Of a DNA stretch of 64,000 nucleotides, positions 51,822 through 58,935 are shown piece by piece; the first letter of the stretch is position 1, and each line of letters opens with the position of its first letter. The stretch spans positions 1 through 64,000 of the forward strand of contig NZ_JAJCIC010000023.1 in assembly GCF_020554865.1 (NCBI RefSeq), written 5' to 3'. The position numbers and the translations under genes were made by a program. Below the pieces are notes generated by a model. The model saw only the letters and a list, made by a program, of their open reading frames with translations, did not search any database and was not told the origin of the DNA. The DNA comes from Lacrimispora sp. 210928-DFI.3.58 (lineage in GTDB: Bacteria > Bacillota > Clostridia > Lachnospirales > Lachnospiraceae).

Positions 51822-51909
51822 CGCTTGCGAAGGGACTCGAACCCTTAACCCGGAACCTCTCCGGGCACTACATTAGCGGTGTAGCTGCTTACCGTTCGCA
51901 CACACAAGC
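51822..51909 (-). tRNA. tRNA-Ser(GCT)
   Basis: Acceptor GCTTGTG/CGCAAGC; anticodon arm CTACA-CCGCTAA-TGTAG; long variable arm with CCCGG/CCGGG. No encoded CCA. Confidence 0.9.
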
Positions 51910-51914
51910 ATAAA

Positions 51915-52000
51915 CGGAGACTGAGGGATTCGAACCCCCGGACCGGTTCCGGCCTCCGGTTTTCAGGACTGGTGCATTCATCCATCTCTGCCAAATCTCC
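51915..52000 (-). tRNA. tRNA-Ser(TGA)
   Basis: Acceptor GGAGATT/AGTCTCC; anticodon loop CCTGAAA flanked by CCAGT/ACCGG with one mismatch in the stem; long variable arm GGCCGGAACCGGTCC. No encoded CCA. Confidence 0.88.
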
Positions 52001-52004
52001 ATCG

Positions 52005-52085
52005 TACTGACAGCCGGACTTGAACCGGCACGGATCTCTCCACCAGGTTCTGAGCCTAGAGCGTCTGCCATTCCGCCATGTCAGC
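52005..52085 (-). tRNA. tRNA-Leu(CAG)
   Basis: Acceptor GCTGACA/TGTCAGT; anticodon arm CTAGG-CTCAGAA-CCTGG; variable arm TGGAGAGATCC. No encoded CCA. Confidence 0.88.
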
Positions 52086-52089
52086 AAAG

Positions 52090-52175
52090 TAGGTGGAGCA
52101 GGATTTGAACCTGCGTTGTTTCTTACGTAACGGATTTACAGTCCGCCGCCTTCGGCCAGCTCGGCACATCCACCT
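52090..52175 (-). tRNA. tRNA-Tyr(GTA)
   Basis: Acceptor AGGTGGA/TCCACCT; anticodon arm CGGA-CTGTAAA-TCCG; long variable arm; T-loop TTCAAAT. Exact ends may be off by one base. Confidence 0.88.
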
Positions 52176-52178
52176 ATA

Positions 52179-52249
52179 TGTGACCAGAGGGAATCGAACC
52201 CTCGTGAGCGGATCCACAATCCGCCGTTCTGCCTCTGAACTATGGCCAC
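52179..52249 (-). tRNA. tRNA-His(GTG)
   Basis: Acceptor GTGGCCA/TGGTCAC; anticodon arm GCGGA-TTGTGGA-TCCGC; T-arm GAGGG-TTCGATT-CCCTC. Normal short variable loop. Confidence 0.9.
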
Positions 52250-52251
52250 AG

Positions 52252-52325
52252 TGACCCCCGCGGGACTTGAACCCTGCGCTGCCGCCTTGAAAGGGCGGTG
52301 TCCTGTCCGACTAGACCAGGGGGCC
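52252..52325 (-). tRNA. tRNA-Glu(TTC)
   Basis: Acceptor GGCCCCC/GGGGGTC; anticodon arm CCGCC-CTTTCAA-GGCGG; T-loop TTCAAGT. First gene of the array. Confidence 0.9.
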
Positions 52326-52331
52326 GTATAC

Positions 52332-52349
52332 AGGAGTATTGTACTCCTG
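52332..52349. other. Hairpin between the HTH gene and the tRNA array
   Basis: CAGGAGTA faces TACTCCTG. There is no T-run, so it may be an RNA-processing site rather than a terminator, which would let the array be transcribed from the upstream HTH gene. Confidence 0.45.
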
Positions 52350-52357
52350 CAGATTAT

Positions 52358-52600
52358 TTACGCTGTTTTCCTCACCACATCTTTATCAACTACCAGAATA
52401 TCATCTATCTTACAGCCGAATACAGCCGCCAGTACGACCAGATTATCTACGGTTGGGAGTGTGGTTCCATTCTGCCATTTGTAAATAGCCTGCGGTGTTC
52501 CGAATCCGAAGATATTCTGTAAGTCCTTGACGGTCAGACCGGCATCCTTTCTCATTTTTGTGATATTCGCTCCTGTTGCTGCCACATTGATTGTCGGCAT
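52358..52600 (-). CDS. HTH regulator of the PQAVYKW type, 80 aa
   Basis: HTH with NITKMRKDAGLTVKDLQNIF, then GTPQAIYKWQNGTTLPTVDN. The start at 52600 (MPTINVAATG) follows AAAGGAGG. It is the shortest of three paralogues on the island. It lies directly upstream of the tRNA array and downstream of a terminator that separates it from a 44-codon ORF. It may control the array or itself. Confidence 0.82.
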   Translation of the reverse strand: MPTINVAATGANITKMRKDAGLTVKDLQNIFGFGTPQAIYKWQNGTTLPTVDNLVVLAAVFGCKIDDILVVDKDVVRKTA

Positions 52601-52625
52601 TGTATTTGTCCTCCTTTTTGCACAT

Positions 52626-52655
52626 AAAAAACCGCCTGCCCAACAGGACAAGCGG
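52626..52655 (-). terminator. Terminator between the 44-codon ORF and the HTH gene
   Basis: On the minus strand CCGCTTGTCC, loop TGTT, GGGCAGGCGG (with G-T pairs) is followed by TTTTTT. It ends 26 bases before the HTH start. Confidence 0.8.
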
Positions 52656-52691
52656 CATGCAAAAATTCGGTTTGATGTGAAAGCGGAAGTA

Positions 52692-52826
52692 TCACGTCAT
52701 GAAACCATTGCAATCCAGGTAACTGTCTCTGTATGAGCGCACAACACGAAGTCCCTCGTATTCATGTTCGAGTGACAGGCTGCTATGGCTATACAGATAT
52801 ACGGATGCAATGACTCTGTTCATCAT
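52692..52826 (-). CDS. Small protein, 44 aa, with its own regulated promoter
   Basis: A short ORF (MMNRVIASVYLYSHSSLSLE, ending LDCNGFMT) behind GAAAGGAG. A promoter with an overlapping palindromic operator lies 42 bases upstream and a terminator follows, so it is a complete transcription unit. No family is recognised. A leader-peptide role for the HTH gene is an alternative, because the layout copies that of rtcB. Confidence 0.6.
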   Translation of the reverse strand: MMNRVIASVYLYSHSSLSLEHEYEGLRVVRSYRDSYLDCNGFMT

Positions 52827-52867
52827 GACGGTTCTCCTTTCCGGGCCTCTGCCCTTATTTCCTTCGT

Positions 52868-52905
52868 CCTGTGATTATGATATCACAGGATTCTAGTTTT
52901 GTCAT
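52868..52905 (-). promoter_or_regulatory. Promoter with palindromic operator
   Basis: On the minus strand ATGACA and TATCAT are 17 bases apart. CCTGTGAT faces ATCACAGG across 6 bases (52868-52889) and covers the -10, an obvious repressor site. Confidence 0.7.
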
Positions 52906-52932
52906 TCTACTTGTGGTATAAATTTCACCGTT

Positions 52933-53259
52933 TCATTTGCTTGCATTTTTCTTATCTTCTTCTATTTTTGCAAATAACCATCCGTACTCATACATTTTCA
53001 TGCACATATGTCTCTGAATGTCAAAAAGATAATTTATCATGTCCTCCACATCCTCGTCTTCTCCATCGCCAATCCCCAGCCGTTCACACAGTTTTCTGTT
53101 TAAATCAAAAATTTTACTGTATGTCTCTTCGCAGAATTTTCCTTCCCCATACTCGTTCTCCACATATCTGCTCTCTTCCACAGGATAATCCCTCAGGTTT
53201 AAAGAACCGTTCATCAGATCATAAACCAATTGTTTGAATTTCTGGCTGTTTCTTTCCAT
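52933..53259 (-). CDS. Unknown acidic protein, 108 aa
   Basis: A soluble helical protein (MERNSQKFKQLVYDLMNGSL; CERLGIGDGEDEDVEDMINY). No family recognised. It is divergent from an HTH gene; a palindrome lies between them, so the two may be controlled together. GGAGAGAAAG precedes the ATG. Confidence 0.65.
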   Translation of the reverse strand: MERNSQKFKQLVYDLMNGSLNLRDYPVEESRYVENEYGEGKFCEETYSKIFDLNRKLCERLGIGDGEDEDVEDMINYLFDIQRHMCMKMYEYGWLFAKIEEDKKNASK

Positions 53260-53280
53260 TACTTTCTCTCCTTACGTCTT

Positions 53281-53300
53281 AGTGTTCTTATGCGAACACT
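53281..53300. promoter_or_regulatory. Palindromic operator between divergent genes
   Basis: AGTGTTC faces GAACACT across TTATGC. Probably the binding site of the HTH protein encoded at 53364. Confidence 0.6.
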
Positions 53301-53363
53301 ATTCTTGTTAAAAAAATCAAGTGATAATTGATAAAAGCAATTTCACTCGAAACGAGGTAACTC

Positions 53364-53576
53364 ATGATAAAATACGACAAACTTTGGGAAACCATGCGTC
53401 AAAAAGGCATCACACAATATGACCTGTACACAAAACATAATGTCAACCGTTCACAGCTTAACCGGCTCCGCCACAATCAAAATGTAGAAACAAATACCAT
53501 TGATAAACTGTGCAATATTCTTCATTGCCGCGTGGAAGATATCATGGAACATTTTGACGATGACAATCTTTTCTAA
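53364..53576 (+). CDS. Small XRE-family HTH protein, 70 aa
   Basis: Consists of little more than the HTH: KLWETMRQKGITQYDLYTKH, then NRSQLNRLRHNQNVETNTID and LCNILHCRVEDIMEHF. Such minimal Cro-like proteins are common autoregulators in mobile elements. Its start follows GAGGTAACTC. A terminator follows. Confidence 0.83.
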   Translation: MIKYDKLWETMRQKGITQYDLYTKHNVNRSQLNRLRHNQNVETNTIDKLCNILHCRVEDIMEHFDDDNLF

Positions 53577-53582
53577 ACAGAG

Positions 53583-53611
53583 AATCTGCTTTCCCGGCAG
53601 GTTCCTTTTTA
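53583..53611 (+). terminator. Terminator of the small HTH gene
   Basis: GAATCTGC faces GCAGGTTC, followed by CTTTTTAAC. It also overlaps the stop of the convergent gene. Confidence 0.6.
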
Positions 53612-54043
53612 ACTCCGAATCCTTGCTATGAGTCCATCAATTTCCAGATGCCGGCCTAATCCCACTAAATAAGGGATTTCCTTGTCTGCAGTAATGCTCA
53701 CAAAAGTTCTGGTCCACACTGCTCTCCCAATTTCCTTGTCATAAACATATACCTCAAATTCCTGCATAGGCGGCATAATATCAGCATTGAATAGGATTTT
53801 TCCACTGGGGTTCCTCTTCAATCTTCCTATCTGTATCCTATCTTTTTCAAGATACTGTATCAACCGATCTACTCTCTGGATCTTATCCAGCAGTTCTGAC
53901 AGGATTTCCTGCCGCAGTGCTTCTTCGGCAGTGACATCTGTTTTCACCAGAAAATGAAGGATTTCATCCTCCCTCCGCATCAGAAACCTTTCACCTGCAT
54001 CTCTGATCTCCTGCAGTTCCTCTGCAAATGACTTATCTTTCAT
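53609..54043 (-). CDS. DUF5348-like protein, 144 aa
   Basis: The C-terminal half (IGRLKRNPSGKILFNADIMP, FEVYVYDKEIGRAVWTRTFV) resembles the small beta domain DUF5348 of Clostridial mobile elements. The N-terminal half is helical (DEILHFLVKTDVTAEEALRQ). The start at 54043 (MKDKSFAEELQEI) follows AAGGAGCAG. It lies downstream of an XRE gene on the same strand. Confidence 0.65.
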   Translation of the reverse strand: MKDKSFAEELQEIRDAGERFLMRREDEILHFLVKTDVTAEEALRQEILSELLDKIQRVDRLIQYLEKDRIQIGRLKRNPSGKILFNADIMPPMQEFEVYVYDKEIGRAVWTRTFVSITADKEIPYLVGLGRHLEIDGLIARIRS

Positions 54044-54096
54044 GCTCTGCTCCTTCGTAAATGGTATGAAAAAAGGATGACCACAATCAGCCATCC

Positions 54097-54417
54097 TCAT
54101 TTCTCAAGACTTCTTACAAAAGTCATTAGCATTTCCCGTTCTTTTAATTCCAGCTTATCCCATTCCTTCAACAGTTCCCTCTGTTCTTCCGTCAGATCTG
54201 GAAAACCGCCTTCCGCAGTAAAGAACTGTGCCAGGGATATCCCCAAAGCATCGCATATCTTTTCCAGTGTAAGCACCGTCGGCACACTGGCTCCTGTCAT
54301 AATATTGGCAAGCGCCGTCTGTGACATTCCTGTCAGTTGGGACAGTCTGTATTTCGTCATATGATGCTTTTGGCATAATTCCTTCATATGGTATGGGATA
54401 TACTCATCTGCACGCAA
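54097..54417 (-). CDS. XRE-family HTH regulator, 106 aa
   Basis: HTH about residues 10-65 (IPYHMKELCQKHHMTKYRLS, then SQTALANIMTGASVPTVLTL). The C-terminal helix (TEEQRELLKEWDKLELKERE) is typical of a Clostridial group in which it mediates dimerisation. The start appears to be TTG at 54417 behind GAGGAG; ATG at codon 11 is an alternative. A pair of inverted 11-base sites flanks its start region. Confidence 0.82.
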   Translation of the reverse strand: MRADEYIPYHMKELCQKHHMTKYRLSQLTGMSQTALANIMTGASVPTVLTLEKICDALGISLAQFFTAEGGFPDLTEEQRELLKEWDKLELKEREMLMTFVRSLEK

Positions 54418-54496
54418 GTAATATGCTCCTCTCCTCTTATTCTTCCATGTTCATTTTACCCCGGCAGAAGAGGTTTGATTAGAACCATATTACTTG
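54415..54496. promoter_or_regulatory. Inverted operator pair at the XRE gene start
   Basis: CAAGTAATATG at 54415-54425 is repeated in inverse orientation as CATATTACTTG at 54486-54496. The pair spans the start and the presumed promoter, which fits autoregulation. Confidence 0.5.
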
Positions 54497-54656
54497 AGCA
54501 TATACTAAATAATACTTTCGTATTTTGGTAAAAAAATAAGGATTATTTTTATTATAAAGCTGTCGGCATCCATTCGCAATCGAAATAATTCGACAAAGTT
54601 CGACACCGATTCAGCCTTTTATATAACGGCTCATTATAATCATACTGATACAGAAA

Positions 54657-54693
54657 AACGGCGTATCGCCTCTAACATAAGGTGTTACGCCGT
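54657..54693 (-). terminator. Terminator of the SUKH-type gene
   Basis: ACGGCGTA faces TACGCCGT; on the minus strand TTTTTCTG follows. It lies 15 bases after the gene. Confidence 0.85.
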
Positions 54694-54707
54694 ATAAAAC
54701 GCTGTGT

Positions 54708-55340
54708 TTACTCCACGATCCCGGCCAGTTCCCCATAACTGAAATAATCAGAATCATCCAGTTCAAGTGTTTTGTCTACATAATATTCAAGCCAGTCCAG
54801 GAAACTCATCGTGCGATGATCTGCCGGATTGATCAGAGGATAGATTCCCGCATCATTAGCAAGATCATAATACCAGACAGTTCCATAGGTTTCCTTATCC
54901 TCCGTATTTACAATCAATATGCTGTACATACCGCAGCCCTCATGGCACAGAAGGATATAGCCCGCATCCACATTCATTTCCCCTGTCTCGTAGATGGCGT
55001 CATATTCTTCGTCGGAAAGCTTCATGATATTCAGCGGTTTCCTGACAGTAAAGGGAAATTTCTTATCCACTTCCACTTTGATTTCTCTGTTTTTATGCCC
55101 TCCTACAATACTATACAGACCATAAAAAGGCTGCGTTCCGCTGGCTGCTATCGACGTAACAAACCGCCGGTAATCTTCTGGAAGGGAGATTCCATTCCTC
55201 TTTTCATATTCAGCAGCAGCTTGCTCCGTCAGAGGCTCGCCCCACTTTGGAGGAAACTCGCCACATGAAAATTTAGGATGCTTCTGTGACAGTTTTCCCA
55301 TTTTTTTCATGATTTCCTGAATCCGAACGTTTATATCCAT
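54708..55340 (-). CDS. SMI1/KNR4 (SUKH) family protein, 210 aa
   Basis: SUKH proteins often serve as immunity proteins against secreted toxins. The typical start of the fold is seen (GEPLTEQAAAEYEKRNGISL PEDYRRFVTSI), then GGHKNREIKVE, GYILLCHEGCGMYSILIVN and TMSFLDWLEYYVD. The ATG at 55340 is chosen because AAGGAG precedes it. No toxin gene is seen beside it, so it could guard against toxins of other strains. Confidence 0.85.
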   Translation of the reverse strand: MDINVRIQEIMKKMGKLSQKHPKFSCGEFPPKWGEPLTEQAAAEYEKRNGISLPEDYRRFVTSIAASGTQPFYGLYSIVGGHKNREIKVEVDKKFPFTVRKPLNIMKLSDEEYDAIYETGEMNVDAGYILLCHEGCGMYSILIVNTEDKETYGTVWYYDLANDAGIYPLINPADHRTMSFLDWLEYYVDKTLELDDSDYFSYGELAGIVE

Positions 55341-55367
55341 CTTTTCTTCTGTCTCCTTCACACATAT

Positions 55368-56099
55368 TCATTTTCTGCTGGCTATATATTCAATTCCGGC
55401 TTTGGATGCCTGAACCATCTGGTCTTTTCGGTCAATACGGTATATTCTGTTACCTTTGCGGAAATTGGCTCCGGTCTGTTTAAAATGAAATGAAACATTT
55501 GCTTCCACGCACTGTCTCCAGGAATCCAGTACCCATGCAAAATCACAGATTCTGGCATTCTCTCCGGATTCGCCGCCACAGGTCACTTGCTCAATCTGCC
55601 CGGTTTTCAGATAGTTGCGGATATCAACCGGTTCCAGCATAGGCTCGTGGATCACCTGTCTATGCTGTATCGGAAGAGACAGGAATATTGGAAGGCGGCT
55701 GTCCGCTCTGGCCTGATCCTCGCAGGTGCAGATTATTGTCACATTATCATAACCTTCTCCCCAATCATTGGGAATACAGTCCAAGAATCGGTGAATCCGC
55801 TTCGTGATAATAACAAAGTCCAGATCCGGCCTCATTTTTATCATATTCCATATATCCGGTCTCCACACATCAGCTTCTTCAATGAAAAAATCAGATGTCA
55901 TGCAGGTATAGACCGGTTCGTTATCCGGTTTCAGCTTATACTCTTTTTGGCGGTTTCGCCTGAGTGGCAAATCAAAAGCCGCTGTCTTTGACACAATACT
56001 GCTGTCCTTACCAAACTCAGCATCACGCCGATACACATAGCAGTTTAAGCAGCCGGGACTTATTTTGCGGCAGCCATGCCATGGATTCCAGATCGCCAT
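55368..56099 (-). CDS. DUF5131 (phage Gp37/Gp68-like) family protein, 243 aa
   Basis: The N-terminus has the family's Cys cluster (WNPWHGCRKISPGCLNCYVY), resembling an iron-sulfur cluster site of radical-SAM type. TSDFFIEEADVWRPDIW, FVIITKRI and QVTCGGESGENARICDFAWV follow as in Gp37/Gp68 proteins; FHFKQTGAN lies near the end. Biochemical role not established. AAAGGAG precedes the ATG. A LexA-type box lies 19-32 bases upstream of the start, which implies induction by DNA damage and thus a possible repair or damage-linked role. Confidence 0.9.
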   Translation of the reverse strand: MAIWNPWHGCRKISPGCLNCYVYRRDAEFGKDSSIVSKTAAFDLPLRRNRQKEYKLKPDNEPVYTCMTSDFFIEEADVWRPDIWNMIKMRPDLDFVIITKRIHRFLDCIPNDWGEGYDNVTIICTCEDQARADSRLPIFLSLPIQHRQVIHEPMLEPVDIRNYLKTGQIEQVTCGGESGENARICDFAWVLDSWRQCVEANVSFHFKQTGANFRKGNRIYRIDRKDQMVQASKAGIEYIASRK

Positions 56100-56117
56100 G
56101 TGTTCTCCTTTTTAATG

Positions 56118-56131
56118 CGAACATTTGTTCT
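56118..56131 (-). promoter_or_regulatory. LexA (SOS) box upstream of the DUF5131 gene
   Basis: CGAACATTTGTTCT matches the Gram-positive SOS box CGAACnnnnGTTCG at 9 of its 10 defined bases. It lies between the DUF5131 gene and the divergent gene at 56292. Confidence 0.7.
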
Positions 56132-56291
56132 TTACCTGAATTATAATGCAGTTTTTATCGTCCGTCAATATTCTAAAAATTTCTACGCTTTCTTTCCCAC
56201 AAATTTTATTGTAATATATTGATAAGCGCCATCCGTTTCCATAATACTGATATCAGGCTGGGCCAAACGCACTGTAAAAAGGAGAACACTT

Positions 56292-56720
56292 ATGACAACC
56301 ATGACGATTATAGAAAAATGCCGGGAACGGTTTCAGGAAATACCGGAACTGCAAAAGAAATATTCACATACAGAGGAAAGCACCCGTGTGAATGACTGGA
56401 AATTGAAAAATCTGGAGAAGGAATACGCCCTTCTTTCAAAGCTTCTGGGCGTAATTGAGGAAAATGAGGAAGAGCTGCCGGAGCCCGTACTGTTTCGCAC
56501 CTCTAACTTCTTAAAAGAGGAACGCCTGAACGCCTATGCTTCTGTGCCGGATGTCAGGAAACTCTGTACGGGAAAGCATGATCTTTTTGTTGTCAGCGAG
56601 TACATAGAAGGGAAAAGACCCACGGATATCGCAAAAACGCTTGACATTTCTGTCGCCCGCGTTCTGGATGTTCTGGATAATGTTAAGAGACGATGTCTCT
56701 GGTCTGATAAGAAATCATAG
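56292..56720 (+). CDS. Unknown protein with C-terminal HTH-like segment, 142 aa
   Basis: The N-terminal half is a coiled coil (ERFQEIPELQKKYSHTEEST, then KLKNLEKEYALLSKLLGVIE). The C-terminal part (VSEYIEGKRPTDIAKTLDIS VARVLDVL) reads as a sigma-4-like HTH. AAAGGAG precedes the ATG. It is divergent from the DUF5131 gene and shares its upstream region. A DNA-binding regulator is the best guess. Confidence 0.65.
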   Translation: MTTMTIIEKCRERFQEIPELQKKYSHTEESTRVNDWKLKNLEKEYALLSKLLGVIEENEEELPEPVLFRTSNFLKEERLNAYASVPDVRKLCTGKHDLFVVSEYIEGKRPTDIAKTLDISVARVLDVLDNVKRRCLWSDKKS

Positions 56721-56871
56721 GAACCGACATGGAAAAGGCCAGAGAGTGTTTATTCCCTGGTCTTCCCTTCTTCTTTCTTGAGTTTTTCTATTGATTTGCC
56801 CGGATCAGAGTCTTGTCTTCATTGAAGGAATACCGCATCTTGCTGTCTGTCCGAACAATTTCCTCTCTCAT

Positions 56872-57153
56872 CTACAGCAGTTCCCGTTCTTCCTGTACAA
56901 TCTCCGTTTTCCGTGTTTTCCTCCACAAAACGCACGATCTCATCCATCAGGCTGTCCGCCTGGGCGCTATGAGGAACGATGGCCGCCGTGCCGATCACGA
57001 TGGATTGATGAATATCCTGATCTTCCACCTCGGCCGCTGATACCTGGAATTTATTCCGCAGCTTTGCCAGAAGACTTTTTACGATCATTCGCTTTTCTTT
57101 CAGGGAATGAACCCAGGGGCGTATAATTTTAGTTTTAAGACTGCTATTTTCAT
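56872..57153 (-). pseudogene. DUF503 (YlxP-like) gene with two frameshifts
   Basis: The central frame gives PWVHSLKEKRMIVKSLLAKL and EVEDQDIHQSIVIGTAAIVP, typical of the 90-100-residue DUF503 family. The start MKIAVLKLKLYAP lies in another frame and joins at a run of four C (57116-57119 on the complement), as if one base were lost. The end EIVQEERELL and its stop lie in a third frame beyond a run of four A (complement of 56907-56910), as if one base were gained. The gene is probably dead, unless these are sequence errors. Confidence 0.75.
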
Positions 57154-57175
57154 TAACTCTCCTCTTACACATGAA

Positions 57176-57799
57176 TCAAAGTGTTTCTAAATTCATTTGC
57201 CCTACAAAGCAATCTAACTCTTTAAAATGTTCCTCTTTTGATGACGCATACAACAGCTGATCTCCACCCAGAACACAAACTACCTCATCCCCATGATTTC
57301 CATAAAACGAAATGGGAATCCACTGACGCAGCTCATAGGGCTTTTTCATATAGTTTGCCGTTATCTGTGAAATCCCGTCACCATCCAGATAATAAATGTC
57401 TTCACTGTTAAATGGAAGCCCCCAGCTGGCTGCCTGAAAGTTTGCCATTGCCAGCAAAAAATCATAGAGCGTTTCGCATTCCAGCTTGAAGGTTTTCTCA
57501 TCCAAAGCACAATATACTGGCGGATTAGGGTTTGTAATATCACACTTTTTGAACGCCCACTGCGCCACATACTGATTTTCCACATAAAAAATCAGATACG
57601 CTCCGGCATCGATTAATTTCCCCGGTTCCACCAGGCGGTTCTGCTGCTGATTCAAAGGAACATACCTTCCCAGCTGCAGATAATATTGTTTCAAAATTTC
57701 CGACAGACCGCCGTACTTTTTATATGCGGCATCCACCTCTTCCTGCGAAAATCCGTTATCTGCATGAATGGCAAATAATTCTCTTATTTCTTCAAACAT
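57176..57799 (-). CDS. SMI1/KNR4 (SUKH)-like protein, 207 aa
   Basis: The fold is suggested by the start (EEVDAAYKKYGGLSEILKQY YLQLGRY), the strand pair AYLIFYVENQYVAQWAFKKC, and a late YYLDGDGISQI. It is more diverged than the copy at 54708 and resembles SUKH proteins of Clostridial immunity loci. Its ATG directly follows the stop of the next upstream gene, so they form an operon. It may be an immunity protein for a toxin not present here. Confidence 0.65.
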   Translation of the reverse strand: MFEEIRELFAIHADNGFSQEEVDAAYKKYGGLSEILKQYYLQLGRYVPLNQQQNRLVEPGKLIDAGAYLIFYVENQYVAQWAFKKCDITNPNPPVYCALDEKTFKLECETLYDFLLAMANFQAASWGLPFNSEDIYYLDGDGISQITANYMKKPYELRQWIPISFYGNHGDEVVCVLGGDQLLYASSKEEHFKELDCFVGQMNLETL

Positions 57800-58402
57800 C
57801 TATTCCGTCTCCTTATCATACGTCACGCCTCTCTCTGAAAACATCGCCTCAAAGATTTCCTGTGTCTCCTCGCTCATTTTCCGGACACTGGAACTGATGG
57901 AGATCACCTTCGGGCTTCCATCCTTATCCAGCATCATGGCTTTTTGCTTTGCTTTTGTTGGTCCGAACATAAGCTGGGGCAGCTTTTCCTTTGGGATCGG
58001 GCGCAGCTCAATGGAAGAACCATGGGCGCTGACGGCCGCCGTCTCGGAACAGCAGTTAAAGGGACGCTGGTGACACTTATGCGGTTTTATCGGGGCATTT
58101 TTATAAAATTCCCTCCAGTTCCAGTCCTTCTCCTCCGGAACCAACGCTCCGCAGAGGCTCCCAACCTCCCGGATCAGATACTCATATGCCGGTTCGATTT
58201 TCTCTACCGGCAGCCGAGCCAGAACGCATAAGGTTCCGCCGCTCACCGTGACCGGGTAAATGATATCTCCTTCCTTCACACTTTTTATGGAAGGCATCTT
58301 TGTGTGGATGCTGCCGAATATCACGGATATAGGGCCGTTGTCCTTTTCTTTTTTCAATTTCCCGACCTGCTCCTTCGGCCAATAGGTAATGAATCCTGCC
58401 AT
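57800..58402 (-). CDS. Unknown protein with an EVE/PUA-like start, 200 aa
   Basis: The N-terminal 80 residues (MAGFITYWPKEQVGKLKKEK, SVKEGDIIYPVTVSGGTLCV LAR) look like a small beta-barrel of the EVE/PUA type that binds modified nucleotides, but this is uncertain. The middle contains CHQRPFNCCSETAAVSAHGS. AAAGGAG precedes the ATG. Co-transcribed with the SUKH-like gene. Confidence 0.6.
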   Translation of the reverse strand: MAGFITYWPKEQVGKLKKEKDNGPISVIFGSIHTKMPSIKSVKEGDIIYPVTVSGGTLCVLARLPVEKIEPAYEYLIREVGSLCGALVPEEKDWNWREFYKNAPIKPHKCHQRPFNCCSETAAVSAHGSSIELRPIPKEKLPQLMFGPTKAKQKAMMLDKDGSPKVISISSSVRKMSEETQEIFEAMFSERGVTYDKETE

Positions 58403-58494
58403 GGCTCACTGCTCCTTTATTCGTCTGTTTCAGATGGTTCCTGTATAGGTAGTTTTCACTTGTGTGTCATTTATTTTTCGATAAACTGGAAATT

Positions 58495-58875
58495 TTACAG
58501 CAAGTTTTTATCTGTGGGATGTTTCTCAAACCATTGTTTTAACCACATCTTATTTCCAAGACCATTTATACTTTTATCATGCGTAGAAATGTATACGATT
58601 TCTTTCAAGGCATTTGCTCTACACCTGTCATCATAATTCATTACTTCTAAAATATGATGTGCAACCCAGCGACGGACAGTTGCTTTCTCATGGAACAACA
58701 ACTGATAAAAATCTGGTTTCATTTCTGGATGTTTGCTATCAATTTCAGAAGCTATTGCTCTAAGTCGGTCAGCTAATTTATTATTTTCTTTTACTTTTTT
58801 CCTATTATCAAGACCTGTTTCCTTGATATCATCTATTGCTTGAACCGCTGCTACATACTCTAAAATCAAATCCAT
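58495..58875 (-). CDS. DUF2019-like helical repeat protein, 126 aa
   Basis: Contains LLFHEKATVRRWVAHHILEV followed by NALKEIVYI, the pattern of HEAT-like helices in DUF2019 proteins. The N-terminal helix (LILEYVAAVQAIDDIKETGL) fits. The function of the family is unknown; it often occurs near SUKH and toxin-immunity genes. The gene is AT-rich compared with its neighbours. Confidence 0.7.
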   Translation of the reverse strand: MDLILEYVAAVQAIDDIKETGLDNRKKVKENNKLADRLRAIASEIDSKHPEMKPDFYQLLFHEKATVRRWVAHHILEVMNYDDRCRANALKEIVYISTHDKSINGLGNKMWLKQWFEKHPTDKNLL

Positions 58876-58935
58876 ATTTCAATCACCACTTCGTCAAATT
58901 CTGATTTTTTCTCTTGCCCCTCATCATTCCATTTA

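Noticed and set aside
53281-53300. LexA box between the divergent genes
   Set aside because: The half-sites are in the wrong order (GTTC...GAAC) and six bases apart, so it does not fit the SOS box GAAC-N4-GTTC.
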